Positions 42,191-52,441 are shown, counted from the first letter of the stretch. The stretch: DNA of 64,000 bases from DAOVXM01 sp963746255 (GCA_963746255.1 CAVVAJ010000007.1:992001-1056000); one strand, 5' to 3'. Numbers and translations: made by a program. Notes: generated by a model from the letters alone, not told the origin.

Positions 42191-44227
42191 TTATTCGTCC
42201 CCCGACAGGAGTCGGATTTTTTCCCAAGGGGGCAAACTCGCCTCTTCGGCTAATATACTGCGCAGTTCAAAGATTTGATCTCTGATTACGGCAGCCTTTT
42301 CAAACTCTAAATTTTTGGCAGATTCTTTCATCTGTTTATCCAGTTCTGAGATGATGCGTTGGATATCGGATTTGGGCAGACCTGCAGTGCCTTTTACTCG
42401 ATATTCTGGATGTGTTTCTGCCACAGCCTTTACTGTTAGTTGATCTGTGAGATCCCGGACTTCTTTATATATCCCAACGGGTTGGATTCCATGCTCTGCG
42501 TTATACTCGTTTTGCTTCTGTCGCCGGCGATTTGTCTCATCAATCGCGCGTTTCATTGAATCGGTAGTCCGGTCTGCGTACATCAAGACTTTACCTTCGA
42601 CATGGCGAGCAGCGCGACCGATAGTTTGGATTAGCGCGGTATCCGAGCGTAAAAACCCCTCTTTGTCGGCATCTAAGATAGCAACCAGGGATACTTCAGG
42701 GAGGTCCAAACCTTCGCGTAACAGGTTAATACCAACCACCACATCGAATACCCCTAAACGTAGATCGCGCAATATACCGATTCGCTCGAGGGTATCGATC
42801 TCAGAATGGAGATAATGAACTTTTATCCCGAGTTCCATCAGGTAATCTGATAGTTTCTCAGCCATGCGTTTTGTTAATGTGGTCACCAATGTGCGTTGAC
42901 CGACCTCGACGCGTTGGTTAATCTCACCGATAAGATCATCCACCTGACCTTCTACCTGACGGACTTCAATTTCTGGATCTACTAATCCGGTCGGACGGAT
43001 AATCTGTTCTACTACCTGGTCCGCAACTTCCATTTCGTACGGGCGTGGTGTCGCAGAAGTAAATATCGTGTAACCCATATGTTCATTAAATTCGTCAAAC
43101 ATTAATGGGCGATTGTCTAGGGCAGATGGGAGGCGAAAGCCATATTCCACGAGTGTCCCTTTTCGTGAACGGTCACCATTGTACATCCCTCGAATTTGCG
43201 GCACGGTCATATGTGATTCGTCGATAACAAGCAAATAATCACTCGGTAAATAATCCATCAATGTCCATGGAGGGGATCCTTGTGGACGTTGGTCCAAATG
43301 ACGAGAATAATTCTCAATTCCAGAGCAATATCCGACCTCTCGTAGCATCTCCAAATCATATTTTGTCCGCTGTTCGAGCCGCTGTGCCTCGAGCAATTTT
43401 TCATTGGCATTAAAATCTTTTATCCGTTCATCAAGTTCAGTCTCGATATCTGAGATGGCTTGGATAAGCTTGTCCTGATCGGTGATAAAGTGCTTTGCAG
43501 GATAAATTGCGATCGCCTGTCGCTCTCGCCGTAGTTCCCCAGTGACAGGGTCGAACTCAACTAGACGCTCGACTTCATCACCAAAAAATGTGATTCTGTA
43601 TCCAAATTTCTCCTGATATGCGGGGATGATTTCCAATGTATCACCTCGAACCCGGAATTTACCAGGGCGAAGCTCTAAGTCGTTTCTTTCATACTGGCTT
43701 TCGATCAATTGCCGGAGGAGTGCATTCCGCCTGTAGATCTTGCCGCTCTCAAGGTTTAGCACTACACGACCGTAGGCCTCTGGATTTCCTAAACCATATA
43801 TGCAGGACACAGAGGCGACGATGATGACATCCTTGCGCGACATCAATGCAGTAGTAGCAGCTAATCTTAGGCGTTCGATTTCCGCATTGATATCGGCATC
43901 TTTCTCGATATACAAATCGTGGCGGGGAACGTAAGCCTCGGGTTGGTAATAATCGTAGTATGAAACGAAGTACTCAACCGCGTTATCTGGAAAAAAATCT
44001 CTGAATTCTGCATATAGTTGGGCGGCTAAGGTCTTATTGTGTGCCATGATGAGAGCAGGTTTTTGCACTTGTTCAATTACTGATGCAATCGTATAGGTTT
44101 TTCCAGTACCAGTAGCCCCCAGTAGAACCTGGCGTTTCATTCCCTGGTCTATCCCACTCACAAGATTTTTTATCGCGCTGGGTTGGTCGCCAGTAGGTTT
44201 AAAAGGAGCCTTAAGTATAAATTCCAT
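42191..44227 (-). CDS. uvrB: UvrABC system protein B
   Basis: A 678-residue DNA-damage helicase of nucleotide excision repair. Motif I is GATGTGKTYT (about residue 39). The beta-hairpin follows with YYDYYQPEAYVP; DESHMTVPQ is motif II; TSATPRPYEME and QTIGRAARHVEGKV are motifs III-VI. The C-terminal UVR domain (LDKQMKESAKNLEFEKAAVIRDQI) that binds UvrC is complete. No clear LexA-type box is visible in the 50 bases upstream. Confidence 0.97.
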   Translation of the reverse strand: MEFILKAPFKPTGDQPSAIKNLVSGIDQGMKRQVLLGATGTGKTYTIASVIEQVQKPALIMAHNKTLAAQLYAEFRDFFPDNAVEYFVSYYDYYQPEAYVPRHDLYIEKDADINAEIERLRLAATTALMSRKDVIIVASVSCIYGLGNPEAYGRVVLNLESGKIYRRNALLRQLIESQYERNDLELRPGKFRVRGDTLEIIPAYQEKFGYRITFFGDEVERLVEFDPVTGELRRERQAIAIYPAKHFITDQDKLIQAISDIETELDERIKDFNANEKLLEAQRLEQRTKYDLEMLREVGYCSGIENYSRHLDQRPQGSPPWTLMDYLPSDYLLVIDESHMTVPQIRGMYNGDRSRKGTLVEYGFRLPSALDNRPLMFDEFNEHMGYTIFTSATPRPYEMEVADQVVEQIIRPTGLVDPEIEVRQVEGQVDDLIGEINQRVEVGQRTLVTTLTKRMAEKLSDYLMELGIKVHYLHSEIDTLERIGILRDLRLGVFDVVVGINLLREGLDLPEVSLVAILDADKEGFLRSDTALIQTIGRAARHVEGKVLMYADRTTDSMKRAIDETNRRRQKQNEYNAEHGIQPVGIYKEVRDLTDQLTVKAVAETHPEYRVKGTAGLPKSDIQRIISELDKQMKESAKNLEFEKAAVIRDQIFELRSILAEEASLPPWEKIRLLSGDE

Positions 44228-44278
44228 CGTGAATCACTCTCTTCCAATGTGCTGATTCATATTCGTATACCGCAGTTT

Positions 44279-45341
44279 TTATCTGATGAATATTGGATTG
44301 CTATAGATCCAACCGCGTTTTCGCCCTAAGTAGTCGATATAAACTTCAACCCGGTAGACGCCAGCATCGGATGTGATATAAGTGCAGTACTCAAGGTTGT
44401 ACCAAGTCTTAACGATCTGCCCGTCTTTTAATAAACTGCATTCTGCTGGATAGGGGATTCGTATTTGAAAAGTAACCCCAAAAGCACCAGAAACCGTCTC
44501 CCCCATGCCCGCCAATTTATTTTTATCTCTCGCAGTGAAGCGAAATCCCCTGGTTGACGCCGGAAGATCATATCCGATGAAGGCATTTCCCCTTTCTAAG
44601 CTAGAGAGCACCATTTTACGGTCTTGATTTACGTCTCCACTCATTTCGAAAGAAGTAAAGATATGGGTGTTTATTGTTCGGAAATGGCATTCATATGGAA
44701 ATAGTGTCTTCTGCAGCGGTCCAAGTTTCCCCGGCAAGGCATGTGCATCAGATCCCCCTACAGCTACTATGCGCTTACCACTTGCTAGCAGCTCGTCCCA
44801 TTTCTTAATGACGTCTGGAAAAGGACGAAAAGCAATCCAGTTCGGATTGAACGTGTAAAAGATGGCGTGCAGCTTGGTCTTAAGGTGGGATTTAAATTCC
44901 GACATTGCGTTCCAAAGTTCAATTCCCGTAAATCCTACTACTTCCCAGTTTTCCCACGACAAATCTCCCTCGCCAACCGCAGGCGCAGCTGGATCGACTG
45001 GATGGGCTAGGAATGTAAGCCCACCGGATGCTCTAACATCATCTATCAATTGTTGTGTATCCGCTGCCCGGGGACTCAGTTCTTTATTTGCTCCGAAGAC
45101 AAGCAAGTGGTTCTTTTGAGGCTCGCGAGTTCTGGTCATGGATCTCTTCACCAATAAGAAGCAATATCTTGCGGTGATTATTTTGATAATACCCTTCTAC
45201 TCCATGAACCAAGACATTATGATCGGTAACGATTACGATATCAACATCAGAATTAAGGGCGGCAGAAGCAATCTGATGATGGGTCCCATGTCCATCCGAG
45301 TAGACACTATGCATATGAAGATTGACTACTTGTTCATGCAT
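44279..45341 (-). pseudogene. PHP-domain phosphoesterase, frameshifted
   Basis: A roughly 350-codon PHP-type metal hydrolase in two frames. The first part (from 45341) holds the metal motifs NLHMHSVYSDGHGTHHQ and IVTDHNVLVHG and runs to GEEIHDQN. The second continues from about 45115 with REPQKNHLLVFG and FLAHPVDP, GGSDAHALPG and an immunoglobulin-like C-terminal domain. Skipping one T in AACTCGCGAG joins the halves as HDQN-REPQ. Family members are often tRNA/phosphoesterase-like; the substrate is unknown. Both halves are otherwise well preserved, so a recent mutation or a sequencing error is likely. Confidence 0.85.
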
Positions 45342-45391
45342 AACAGGTCGATTTCGGGTCCGCAGGTATTGAGTATCTTATTGAACTCTAA

Positions 45392-45421
45392 TTGACTATT
45401 CGTCAATCGATAAGGTATAAT
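45392..45421 (+). promoter_or_regulatory. Promoter of secG with an overlapping dyad
   Basis: TTGACT (45392-45397), 18-base spacer, TATAAT (45416-45421). TTGAC-N5-GTCAA (45392-45406) forms an inverted repeat over the -35 box, a possible operator. Confidence 0.7.
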
Positions 45422-45464
45422 CCGCCTGCCTTGGTAGTACGACCCAAACTGTTTGGAGGATTTT

Positions 45465-45686
45465 GTGGAAGTATATCTGAATATCGCATTGATTATAACG
45501 TCGATTGCTCTCATTTTGAGCGTGATTCTTCAAAGTAAAGGGGCAGGACTGGGTGGATTAACCGGTGCTGATACTGGTGGCGTTTTCACTGCCCGTAGAG
45601 GGATTGAGAAAACATTGTTCCGAGTTACTGTGGTACTCAGTTTTCTCTTCTTCACGTTAGCACTAGCATCTGTAGCTCTTGTATAG
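45465..45686 (+). CDS. secG: Preprotein translocase subunit SecG
   Basis: A 73-residue protein with two membrane helices (about residues 4-25 and 52-72) joined by the conserved loop LQSKGAGLGGLTG and FTARRGIEK. SecG aids SecA cycling in the SecYEG channel. The GTG at 45465 is chosen because GGAGG lies five bases upstream; a TTG at 45453 would overlap that ribosome site. Confidence 0.93.
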   Translation: MEVYLNIALIITSIALILSVILQSKGAGLGGLTGADTGGVFTARRGIEKTLFRVTVVLSFLFFTLALASVALV

Positions 45687-45737
45687 TTTAATACCCTTAT
45701 GGCGTGATAGTTATCTTTTTTGCCGTTGATTTGTCAT

Positions 45738-45772
45738 AGAGGGTGACACACGGCGTACCCGTGTCACCCTCT
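45738..45772 (+). promoter_or_regulatory. Perfect 12-bp stem-loop before the peptide-binding protein gene
   Basis: AGAGGGTGACAC (45738-45749) pairs fully with GTGTCACCCTCT (45761-45772). The stem ends 13 bases before the downstream ATG and is not followed by T residues on either strand. It is therefore more likely an RNA stabiliser, translation control element or weak terminator of secG. Confidence 0.6.
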
Positions 45773-45785
45773 AATGTTGCAAAGT

Positions 45786-47483
45786 ATGAAAAGGTTACGC
45801 TGGCAGCTCCTCCTGGTGTTCCTCGCCTTGATCGCCATAGGCGTATTACTGCTTGGTCAGCGACCAACGGTATTGCAGCCTGATGCTGCAGTTGTCCAGC
45901 CATCGTCTGGGGGTGTATATAGTGAAGCCTTGATTGGTGAGTTTGGCCGGCTCAATCCATTGCTCGATAATCAGAATCCTGCTGATCAGGATATCAATCA
46001 CCTGCTCTTCTCTGGTCTCATCCGATTTGATGATCGCGGGATACCTCGCGCGGATTTGGCAGAATCTTGGGGGATATCAAAGGATGGAACGGTCTATAAT
46101 TTCTCAATTCGCCCGCAAGCGATTTGGCACGACGGAAAGCCGGTAACTTCCGAGGACGTGATATTTACTGTAGACCTAATGCGCAATCAAGACCTCCCCC
46201 TCCCGGAAGACATTCAGGAAATGTGGAATGAGATCGAAGTGAACTCCTTGGATGAGAAGACATTACAATTCCTCCTCCCAGAACCTTATGCGCCATTCCT
46301 GGACTATTTGACTTTCGGTGTTGTTCCCCAACATCTCCTCAAGGGTATGTCTCCAGAGGAGATCATTGATGCCGATTTCAATTTATCACCGATTGGCAGC
46401 GGTCCATTCAAGGTTGAAGAATTACTCTCTGAGGAAGGACAAATCAAAGGAGTAGTATTAAATAGGTTTGATCGGTACTACCAGGAGCCGCCATTTATTG
46501 AACAGATGGTATTTTATTACTTTCCCAATGCCGCACTTGCTTTGGAAGCATACCACGCGGGGGAAGTTTTAGGCATCAGTAAAATCAATTGGGAAGCCTT
46601 GGGAGATGTGCTGGCCGAACCAGAATTGAATGTTTACACAGGCCGGCTACCGCAGCAAAGTCTTATCTTCCTCAATTTGAATGACCCGGAATCACCTTTC
46701 TTTCAAGATGATTCAATTCGTAAAGCGTTGCTGATGGCCTTAAACCGGCAGTGGTTAGTCGATCACATATACAATGGCCAAGCATTTATCTCTGATGGAC
46801 CTATCTTGCCTGGTAGTTGGGCTTATTTCGATGGTATCGAGCGAGTTGCTTATAATCCGGAGAATGCATTAGCGCTCATCAAAGATGCGGGGTATACAGT
46901 CCCAGCCGGGGGTAGCGATATTAGGGTCAAGGATGATATCCCGTTTGAATTTGAGCTTATCTATCCGGACACTGATATCCATTCATCTATGGCCATGGCT
47001 ATCAAGGAAGATTGGGAGAAATTGGGTATCAGAATAAACCTGCGGAGCATGTCCTATGATGAATTGCTTAAAGATCATTTGGAAACACGTAATTATGATG
47101 CTGCATTAGTCGATATAGATCTATCACAGACGCCTGATCCTGACCCGTACCCGTTTTGGGACCAAGCCCAGATTACTGGTGGGCAGAATTATTCCCAATG
47201 GGATGATCGGCAAGCGAGCGAATACATCGAGCGAGCTCGCATCAACTTCGACTTGGCGGAGCGTGAAAAGGATTACGGGAATTTCCAAGTTAGATTTGTT
47301 AATGAAATGCCCGCTTTACCCATCTTATACCCAGTCTACTCCTATGCAGTAGATGAACAAGTGCAAGGCGTGAGAATGGGCCCCCTATTTGACACCAGTG
47401 AACGGTTTGCTACGCTGAATTCCTGGTATCTTGTAGCAAAACGAACGCTGCCTACAGAAACTGTCCCTGTTGAAAGTCCATGA
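45786..47483 (+). CDS. Family 5 (peptide/nickel type) ABC substrate-binding protein
   Basis: A 565-residue extracytoplasmic solute-binding protein with one N-terminal membrane helix (LLLVFLALIAIGVLLLG) and no lipobox. The body follows the DppA/OppA pattern: LNPLLDNQNPADQDINHLLF, LAESWGISKDGTVYNFSIR, WHDGKPVTSEDV, IGSGPFKVEE and a C-terminal DPDPYPFWDQAQ. It probably binds oligopeptides or similar solutes. No permease or ATPase genes lie next to it. The ATG at 45786 lacks a clear ribosome site; the strong stem-loop just upstream may matter. Confidence 0.88.
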   Translation: MKRLRWQLLLVFLALIAIGVLLLGQRPTVLQPDAAVVQPSSGGVYSEALIGEFGRLNPLLDNQNPADQDINHLLFSGLIRFDDRGIPRADLAESWGISKDGTVYNFSIRPQAIWHDGKPVTSEDVIFTVDLMRNQDLPLPEDIQEMWNEIEVNSLDEKTLQFLLPEPYAPFLDYLTFGVVPQHLLKGMSPEEIIDADFNLSPIGSGPFKVEELLSEEGQIKGVVLNRFDRYYQEPPFIEQMVFYYFPNAALALEAYHAGEVLGISKINWEALGDVLAEPELNVYTGRLPQQSLIFLNLNDPESPFFQDDSIRKALLMALNRQWLVDHIYNGQAFISDGPILPGSWAYFDGIERVAYNPENALALIKDAGYTVPAGGSDIRVKDDIPFEFELIYPDTDIHSSMAMAIKEDWEKLGIRINLRSMSYDELLKDHLETRNYDAALVDIDLSQTPDPDPYPFWDQAQITGGQNYSQWDDRQASEYIERARINFDLAEREKDYGNFQVRFVNEMPALPILYPVYSYAVDEQVQGVRMGPLFDTSERFATLNSWYLVAKRTLPTETVPVESP

Positions 47484-47493
47484 AATAATCAGA

Positions 47494-48510
47494 TTAGACT
47501 TTGTGGCGAATTCGCAGCACTGCAATTTTGGTTGGGTGGTTGAATGGTGTTGGATCGACCGGGGGGGAATTGACAATTGTCTCAGGATAACCGGTAACAT
47601 CTAGTGGAACTGGGATGATTTGCTCGATCGTCAAATAATTCTTCACTGAAAGAGTATCAATTATTTCAATAAATTTCTTCCCACTCATGAAGAGGGCATT
47701 GTTGATCACCACGAGAAAACCCCCGCTCGCAACAATCGGGCGGACTTTATTTATTAGCTTGTGGCTGGAGCTGAGCAAATTGACTGTACCGCTCTTTGTT
47801 TTCGAAAAGAACGGTGGGTCGAGGATAACACAGCCAAATTCCGTCCCCTTCCGTTTTAAACGACCTACCTGCTGCCAGAAATCTCCAACAATGAAGGCTG
47901 ATTTGTCGATCTCAAACCCATTTAAGGTGTATGAAGTCTTTGCTATATTCAAATATTTACGCTGGAGATCAAGATAAGTAACCCGTTGCACTTCACCTGC
48001 TCGGGCGGCAACCCCAAGACTTCCCGTGTATGCAAAAGTGTTGAGCAATGTTTCTACCGGTAATGAGTCCTTCAACCATGCTCGCAGATTGCGGGTGTCA
48101 AGGAAGAAACTTGCCTCTTGATGCATAAGCAGGTTGAGGGCGAACCAAACGCCTGCTTCCTGCACGCGATCGGACGCAACGGAACCATATCTAATTGTTC
48201 CAACCCTCTCTCTTTGCGATTGTGAACGCCGATTTTTGACGACCACTGTGTCTAACCACGGAAGCTGTTCAAGATAAAATGTCTGTACCTGAGACATGAG
48301 GTGGGCTGCAGCTAAGCCCGGGGGCAAATAGTCGTGGATTAGCAATGTGCGAGCATATATATCTACTACCAAATTACCTTCACCCTCGTAAAATCCATTA
48401 TACAAACGGAATGCGCCGCGGTGTTTCTCATCAACAACACCCATATTAAATCGCGCGATGAGACAATTTCCTAGGCGTGATATTAATCTTGGGTTAGTGT
48501 TATCTTCCAT
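47494..48510 (-). CDS. RlmI/RlmK-like rRNA (cytosine-C5) methyltransferase
   Basis: A 338-residue class I SAM-dependent methyltransferase. A PUA-like N-terminal segment (residues 1-75) leads to the family core: NLLMHQEASFFLDTRNLRAWL, FAYTGSLGVAA (SAM motif I), VTYLDLQRKYLNIA (motif II) and VILDPPFFSKTK (motif IV). These are the marks of the RlmI group, which methylate 23S rRNA, though the target base cannot be assigned. Confidence 0.82.
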   Translation of the reverse strand: MEDNTNPRLISRLGNCLIARFNMGVVDEKHRGAFRLYNGFYEGEGNLVVDIYARTLLIHDYLPPGLAAAHLMSQVQTFYLEQLPWLDTVVVKNRRSQSQRERVGTIRYGSVASDRVQEAGVWFALNLLMHQEASFFLDTRNLRAWLKDSLPVETLLNTFAYTGSLGVAARAGEVQRVTYLDLQRKYLNIAKTSYTLNGFEIDKSAFIVGDFWQQVGRLKRKGTEFGCVILDPPFFSKTKSGTVNLLSSSHKLINKVRPIVASGGFLVVINNALFMSGKKFIEIIDTLSVKNYLTIEQIIPVPLDVTGYPETIVNSPPVDPTPFNHPTKIAVLRIRHKV

Positions 48511-48598
48511 TAAAGAATGTTTGTTGTGTTTTGTGGTCGTTCGTAGTTATTGGACTATTGGCTTTTGATTACAGTATTTAGGAAATCTCAGTCGATCA

Positions 48599-51034
48599 TC
48601 AAGGCGTGCGATCATATATGCGGCGGTAGAGGTTAAAGATTTCATAAATACTACGGATATAGTCACGAGTCTCTTCAAATCGGATGACTTCTAGAAATAG
48701 GTCTGGATCATCACTAGATAGGCTTTGCCATTCAATTGCATTACCCGGACCCCCGTTGTATGCCGCCAATGCGGCAAAAAGGTCACCCTTGAAGTGATCA
48801 CGCCATTTATCTAGATAATCTGCTCCGAGTGTTATATTAATTATTGGGCGGTGTAAATCGCTGTCATCAAAAGCTAGTGGCCAGCCTAACTCAGTGACGA
48901 TTTCTTGACCGGTGGCTGGCATAATCTGCATTAGACCACGCGCTCCGGCCGAGGAACGCACAAAACCTTCGAAGGCACTCTCCTGGCGTATCAGGCTTAG
49001 TAAGAATAGGGGGTGGAGATCATATCGCTGTGCGATTGGAATTACTAGGTCGGAGAAGTATGCACCAAAGCGCATGTGATTGAAATATTGAGGGGCGCTC
49101 ATCGTCTCTGCATCACTCATACCAGCAGAATTTAGTACTTCTCGGGAAGCGAATATTGCCGACCTGTATAGACCTAAATCGACTAAGTGGTTCGCCAGAT
49201 GGTAGCTGTTGACCGGGTCGGCAAGTACCGCATTACGCAAGTTTTCAAACTCCGTGCGCGCTTCTTCAAATAATCCTAATTCCCAAAGTTCAGTACCTCG
49301 TACCCACCGTGGGTCGCCCGCGATGGGTCCAGGGTTTGATAAGTCTACTTCTGAAGCTATATCAAATGTCGCCCGAATCCATTCTTGTGCTTGGATTCTT
49401 TCATACTCGGAGTCGAAAGAAAGATCATACATTTCTGGAGGTGTGAATGCTGGCGTTTGGCGAAGTAAATCGCGGGCTCGTTCGCTGTAGTAGCCGGTAG
49501 GGTCCGCACTTGCTGCCAATTCCCAGGCTGATTTAGCCGCATCATAGTCATTCTGTGCTTGGTAGGTCTTCCCCTGCCAAAAGTATGCCGCCGCTCGTTC
49601 TTCAAGCGTGGTGGAATTTGCCAGGTAGCGCTCAAACATCGCTAGAGCATTGGTGTAATCAGAAGTTCGATAACGATTGATACCAGCAAGAAAGATTGCA
49701 CGCATCGCCTTTTCGTATCCGGGATATTGCTCTGCGACTTGTTCCCATAGCTGAGCTGCACGTTCCACCTGATTTGCTTTCTCGGCTACTGCGGCTGCAT
49801 CATAGAGGAATTCACCTGCTCGCGGGTGATTGGGGACTTCTACTACAAAATCGAGCAATGTTTGGATGGCGAGCTCGTATTCATGTAAGTACCACCACTG
49901 TGTGTAAGCTTTTTGCTCCCAGGCATCATCCCAAAATCGATCTTCTGGATAATTTTGGATAACCTTATTCCACTCATCTATGGCAGCCTGGTAATTGCCA
50001 AGTGCGCGCAATGTGAGTCCGTTGTAATAGCGAGCGGTTGCGGGGTCACCTGCACCAGATTGAAAATAACGATCAAACGCAGCTAGCGCAACCCCGTATT
50101 GCCCGGCATAGTAATCGACAATGCCTCGGTTTAGTTCATCTACTGGAACTCCGCTATCCACTAAGGTAAGTAGAGCTTGGTATGATGCGGAGGAAGTAGG
50201 GTAGTTATTCACTGCATCCTGATATGCTTCATGAGCTTCCTGGGTCTTTCCTATGGCGAGGTAAGCTTGACCGGAGTACAGATCCATGAGAGATTTTGTA
50301 TAATCACTGTTAGCACGCGCATAGATATCTTGGTACATTCCAATTGCCGTCTCATAATCACCAACAGCAGCGTGCAATGTGGCAGTTTTTATCTCAATCT
50401 CGAGACCATCCAGGAAACTAGGTGCTTGCAAGGCAGCACGATAATCAATAATCGCACCTGCAAAATCGCCCGCATTCTGTAGGGCGTCCCCGCGCAAGTT
50501 AAAAATATACGCATCCACAACACCAGGTCTTTGGGACATATATGCGCGATATTGTTTTTCTGCATCGAGGTAATTGCCTTCAGCGGAATAAGCTTGGGCA
50601 AGATGGAAATGAGCCTGGGGAAGAAAAGGTGAATCTGGGAATTGTTCGATCAATGAATTCAAGGATTGTATTGCTGATGGGAAATCTCCCGCAAGATAAT
50701 GCGTACGCCCCAACCCAAGTAAGGCGGCACTCTGCAGCTCGGGCTGGTCGCTCCCAGTTAATACTGTTTGGTAGGATAAGATGGCTTGCTCCCAATCCCC
50801 ATTAAAACGAGCGCGGTCAGCTTCATCCATACGGGCGGCAGGGATAGGTGTAGCTGTTGGGGTAGCAGTAGGAGTAGGTGTCGGTAAAATTACTGGCGTG
50901 ACAGTAGCTGAAGCGGATATTTCTAATGGGGAAACACCAGGATTCTTGGCATTAATATCACCCAGATTTGTGCAGGCAATAGTAATCGCCATGAGTACCA
51001 ATATAATCGTGGTAATTATTTTTTTGTTATCCAA
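48599..51034 (-). CDS. Soluble-type lytic transglycosylase lipoprotein with TPR repeats
   Basis: An 811-residue cell-wall enzyme. It has a lipoprotein signal (LVLMAITIAC), a Thr/Pro-rich linker (about 40-65) and a long superhelix of TPR-like units (about 70-600: AILSYQTVL, LGRTHYLAGDFPSAIQSL and so on). The C-terminal SLT/GEWL domain (about 650-790) has catalytic Glu in LIRQESAFEG, SSAGARGLMQIMPATG and AYNGGPGN. The layout is like Slt70, which cleaves peptidoglycan to anhydromuropeptides. It is longer than Slt70 because of additional TPRs. Confidence 0.93.
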   Translation of the reverse strand: MDNKKIITTIILVLMAITIACTNLGDINAKNPGVSPLEISASATVTPVILPTPTPTATPTATPIPAARMDEADRARFNGDWEQAILSYQTVLTGSDQPELQSAALLGLGRTHYLAGDFPSAIQSLNSLIEQFPDSPFLPQAHFHLAQAYSAEGNYLDAEKQYRAYMSQRPGVVDAYIFNLRGDALQNAGDFAGAIIDYRAALQAPSFLDGLEIEIKTATLHAAVGDYETAIGMYQDIYARANSDYTKSLMDLYSGQAYLAIGKTQEAHEAYQDAVNNYPTSSASYQALLTLVDSGVPVDELNRGIVDYYAGQYGVALAAFDRYFQSGAGDPATARYYNGLTLRALGNYQAAIDEWNKVIQNYPEDRFWDDAWEQKAYTQWWYLHEYELAIQTLLDFVVEVPNHPRAGEFLYDAAAVAEKANQVERAAQLWEQVAEQYPGYEKAMRAIFLAGINRYRTSDYTNALAMFERYLANSTTLEERAAAYFWQGKTYQAQNDYDAAKSAWELAASADPTGYYSERARDLLRQTPAFTPPEMYDLSFDSEYERIQAQEWIRATFDIASEVDLSNPGPIAGDPRWVRGTELWELGLFEEARTEFENLRNAVLADPVNSYHLANHLVDLGLYRSAIFASREVLNSAGMSDAETMSAPQYFNHMRFGAYFSDLVIPIAQRYDLHPLFLLSLIRQESAFEGFVRSSAGARGLMQIMPATGQEIVTELGWPLAFDDSDLHRPIINITLGADYLDKWRDHFKGDLFAALAAYNGGPGNAIEWQSLSSDDPDLFLEVIRFEETRDYIRSIYEIFNLYRRIYDRTP

Positions 51035-51241
51035 TGATTAATCCTGTTTTATCATCTTCGATTAGTTCGAAAATTTTGATAGAGCGCTGCATATTTGAAT
51101 GAAAGTCTGCATATTAGTGGAGGATACGTACATATTTCCAGCATGTTATTTGTGGATAACTTATAATCTAGGGCTTTGTGCGTGTCAATGACACACAATC
51201 CCGAATTGCATGAATTTCATCCTACATTAATAGAGCCGCCT

Positions 51242-51270
51242 TTGACAAAGCCAATTTAGCATGTTAAACT
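51242..51270 (+). promoter_or_regulatory. Promoter of mtnA-adoK-ahcY
   Basis: A perfect TTGACA (51242-51247), a 17-base spacer and TAAACT (51265-51270). The predicted start near 51277 leaves a 66-base leader containing a short GCGCTC/GAGGGCG hairpin. A TTGTG-GTGTC/GACAC-ACAA dyad lies further up (about 51176-51198). The rest of 51035-51241 holds no gene. Confidence 0.6.
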
Positions 51271-51342
51271 GATGAAGCTTCATGATTTTAAATATCAGCG
51301 ATCCGGCGCTCTCCATCGAGGGCGTCTTTTAGTGAATAAATC

Positions 51343-52395
51343 ATGCGAACAATTGAGTGGGACCCCAATACGAAAAAAGTCCGAATGATTGACCAGCGAT
51401 TGCTTCCAGGTGAGTTCGCGGTAATTGAATTTGATGATTACCGGCAAGTTGCTATGGCGGTGAAAGATATGGTTATCCGCGGGGCGCCGGCTATAGGAGC
51501 CGCCGCGGCGTTTGGGCTTACGCTAGCAGCCCAGCAATCTAACGCAATGAGCCCAGATTCTCTCAAGCAGGATCTTCTTGAAGCGGGCCGAGTTTTAGTT
51601 GCTGCTCGTCCAACGGCTATTAATCTTAAGTGGGCAGTTGATCGTGTCTTGGGATTGGTGCGAGATTCACAAGCAGACTGCGATGAATTGCGAATGCTTG
51701 TATTAGATGAAGCGCAGAGAATTGCTGATGAAGATATCGAGATAAATAAGCGCATGGCTAGTTTCGGAGCGGAGCTGCTAGATGATGGGGATGTCGTCAT
51801 CCATCACTGCAATACCGGGTCGCTTGCTACTGTCGATTGGGGTACGGCATTGGGGGTTATTAGAACCGCGCACGAATCAGGGAAACGTATCCATGTTCTG
51901 GTTGATGAGACGCGACCAAGACTCCAAGGGGCAAGATTAACTGCCTGGGAACTGGAACAGTATGGTATTCCATATGAGATTATCAGCGATAACGCGGCGG
52001 GGTATTTCTTAAGTTCTGGAATCGTCCAAAAGGTTTTATTCGGTGCTGATCGCGTGGCTGCCAATGGAGATGTGGTAAATAAGATTGGCACATATATGCT
52101 TGCGTTAGCTGCTCATGCGAACAATGTGCCCGTTTATGCAGTTGTTCCAACATCCACGATCGATTTATCGATTGAAAATGGATCCCAGATCCCGATTGAA
52201 CAGCGGTCACAAGAGGAAGTGCTTGGTATCACATGCAACGGTCAGGCTATCTCTCCCCCGACTGCAAGCGCCAGAAACCCAGCCTTTGATATTACCCCTG
52301 CAGAATTAATCTCAGCTATCATTACGGAACATGGGATAGTAATACCACCATATAGAGAGAGATTGAAGGATATCGTTCTAGAAAAGGCTGGATAA
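51343..52395 (+). CDS. mtnA: Methylthioribose-1-phosphate isomerase
   Basis: A 350-residue aldose-ketose isomerase of the methionine salvage pathway, converting methylthioribose-1-phosphate to methylthioribulose-1-phosphate. Family motifs: RGAPAIGAAAAFG (residues 47-60), the catalytic Cys in HHCNTGSLATVDWGTALG, DETRPRLQGARLTAWEL and the catalytic Asp in FGADRVAANGDVVNKIGTY. First gene of a three-gene unit with adenosine kinase and AhcY. No clear ribosome site precedes the ATG. Confidence 0.95.
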   Translation: MRTIEWDPNTKKVRMIDQRLLPGEFAVIEFDDYRQVAMAVKDMVIRGAPAIGAAAAFGLTLAAQQSNAMSPDSLKQDLLEAGRVLVAARPTAINLKWAVDRVLGLVRDSQADCDELRMLVLDEAQRIADEDIEINKRMASFGAELLDDGDVVIHHCNTGSLATVDWGTALGVIRTAHESGKRIHVLVDETRPRLQGARLTAWELEQYGIPYEIISDNAAGYFLSSGIVQKVLFGADRVAANGDVVNKIGTYMLALAAHANNVPVYAVVPTSTIDLSIENGSQIPIEQRSQEEVLGITCNGQAISPPTASARNPAFDITPAELISAIITEHGIVIPPYRERLKDIVLEKAG

Positions 52396-52441
52396 ATCTT
52401 GAGTAGACCTAGCGTAACATACTAGATTTTTTAAAGGTAAT

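Noticed and set aside
51271..51342. SAM or SAH riboswitch before mtnA-adoK-ahcY
   Set aside because: The predicted leader is only about 66 bases with one short hairpin; I could not fit any known SAM/SAH aptamer core.
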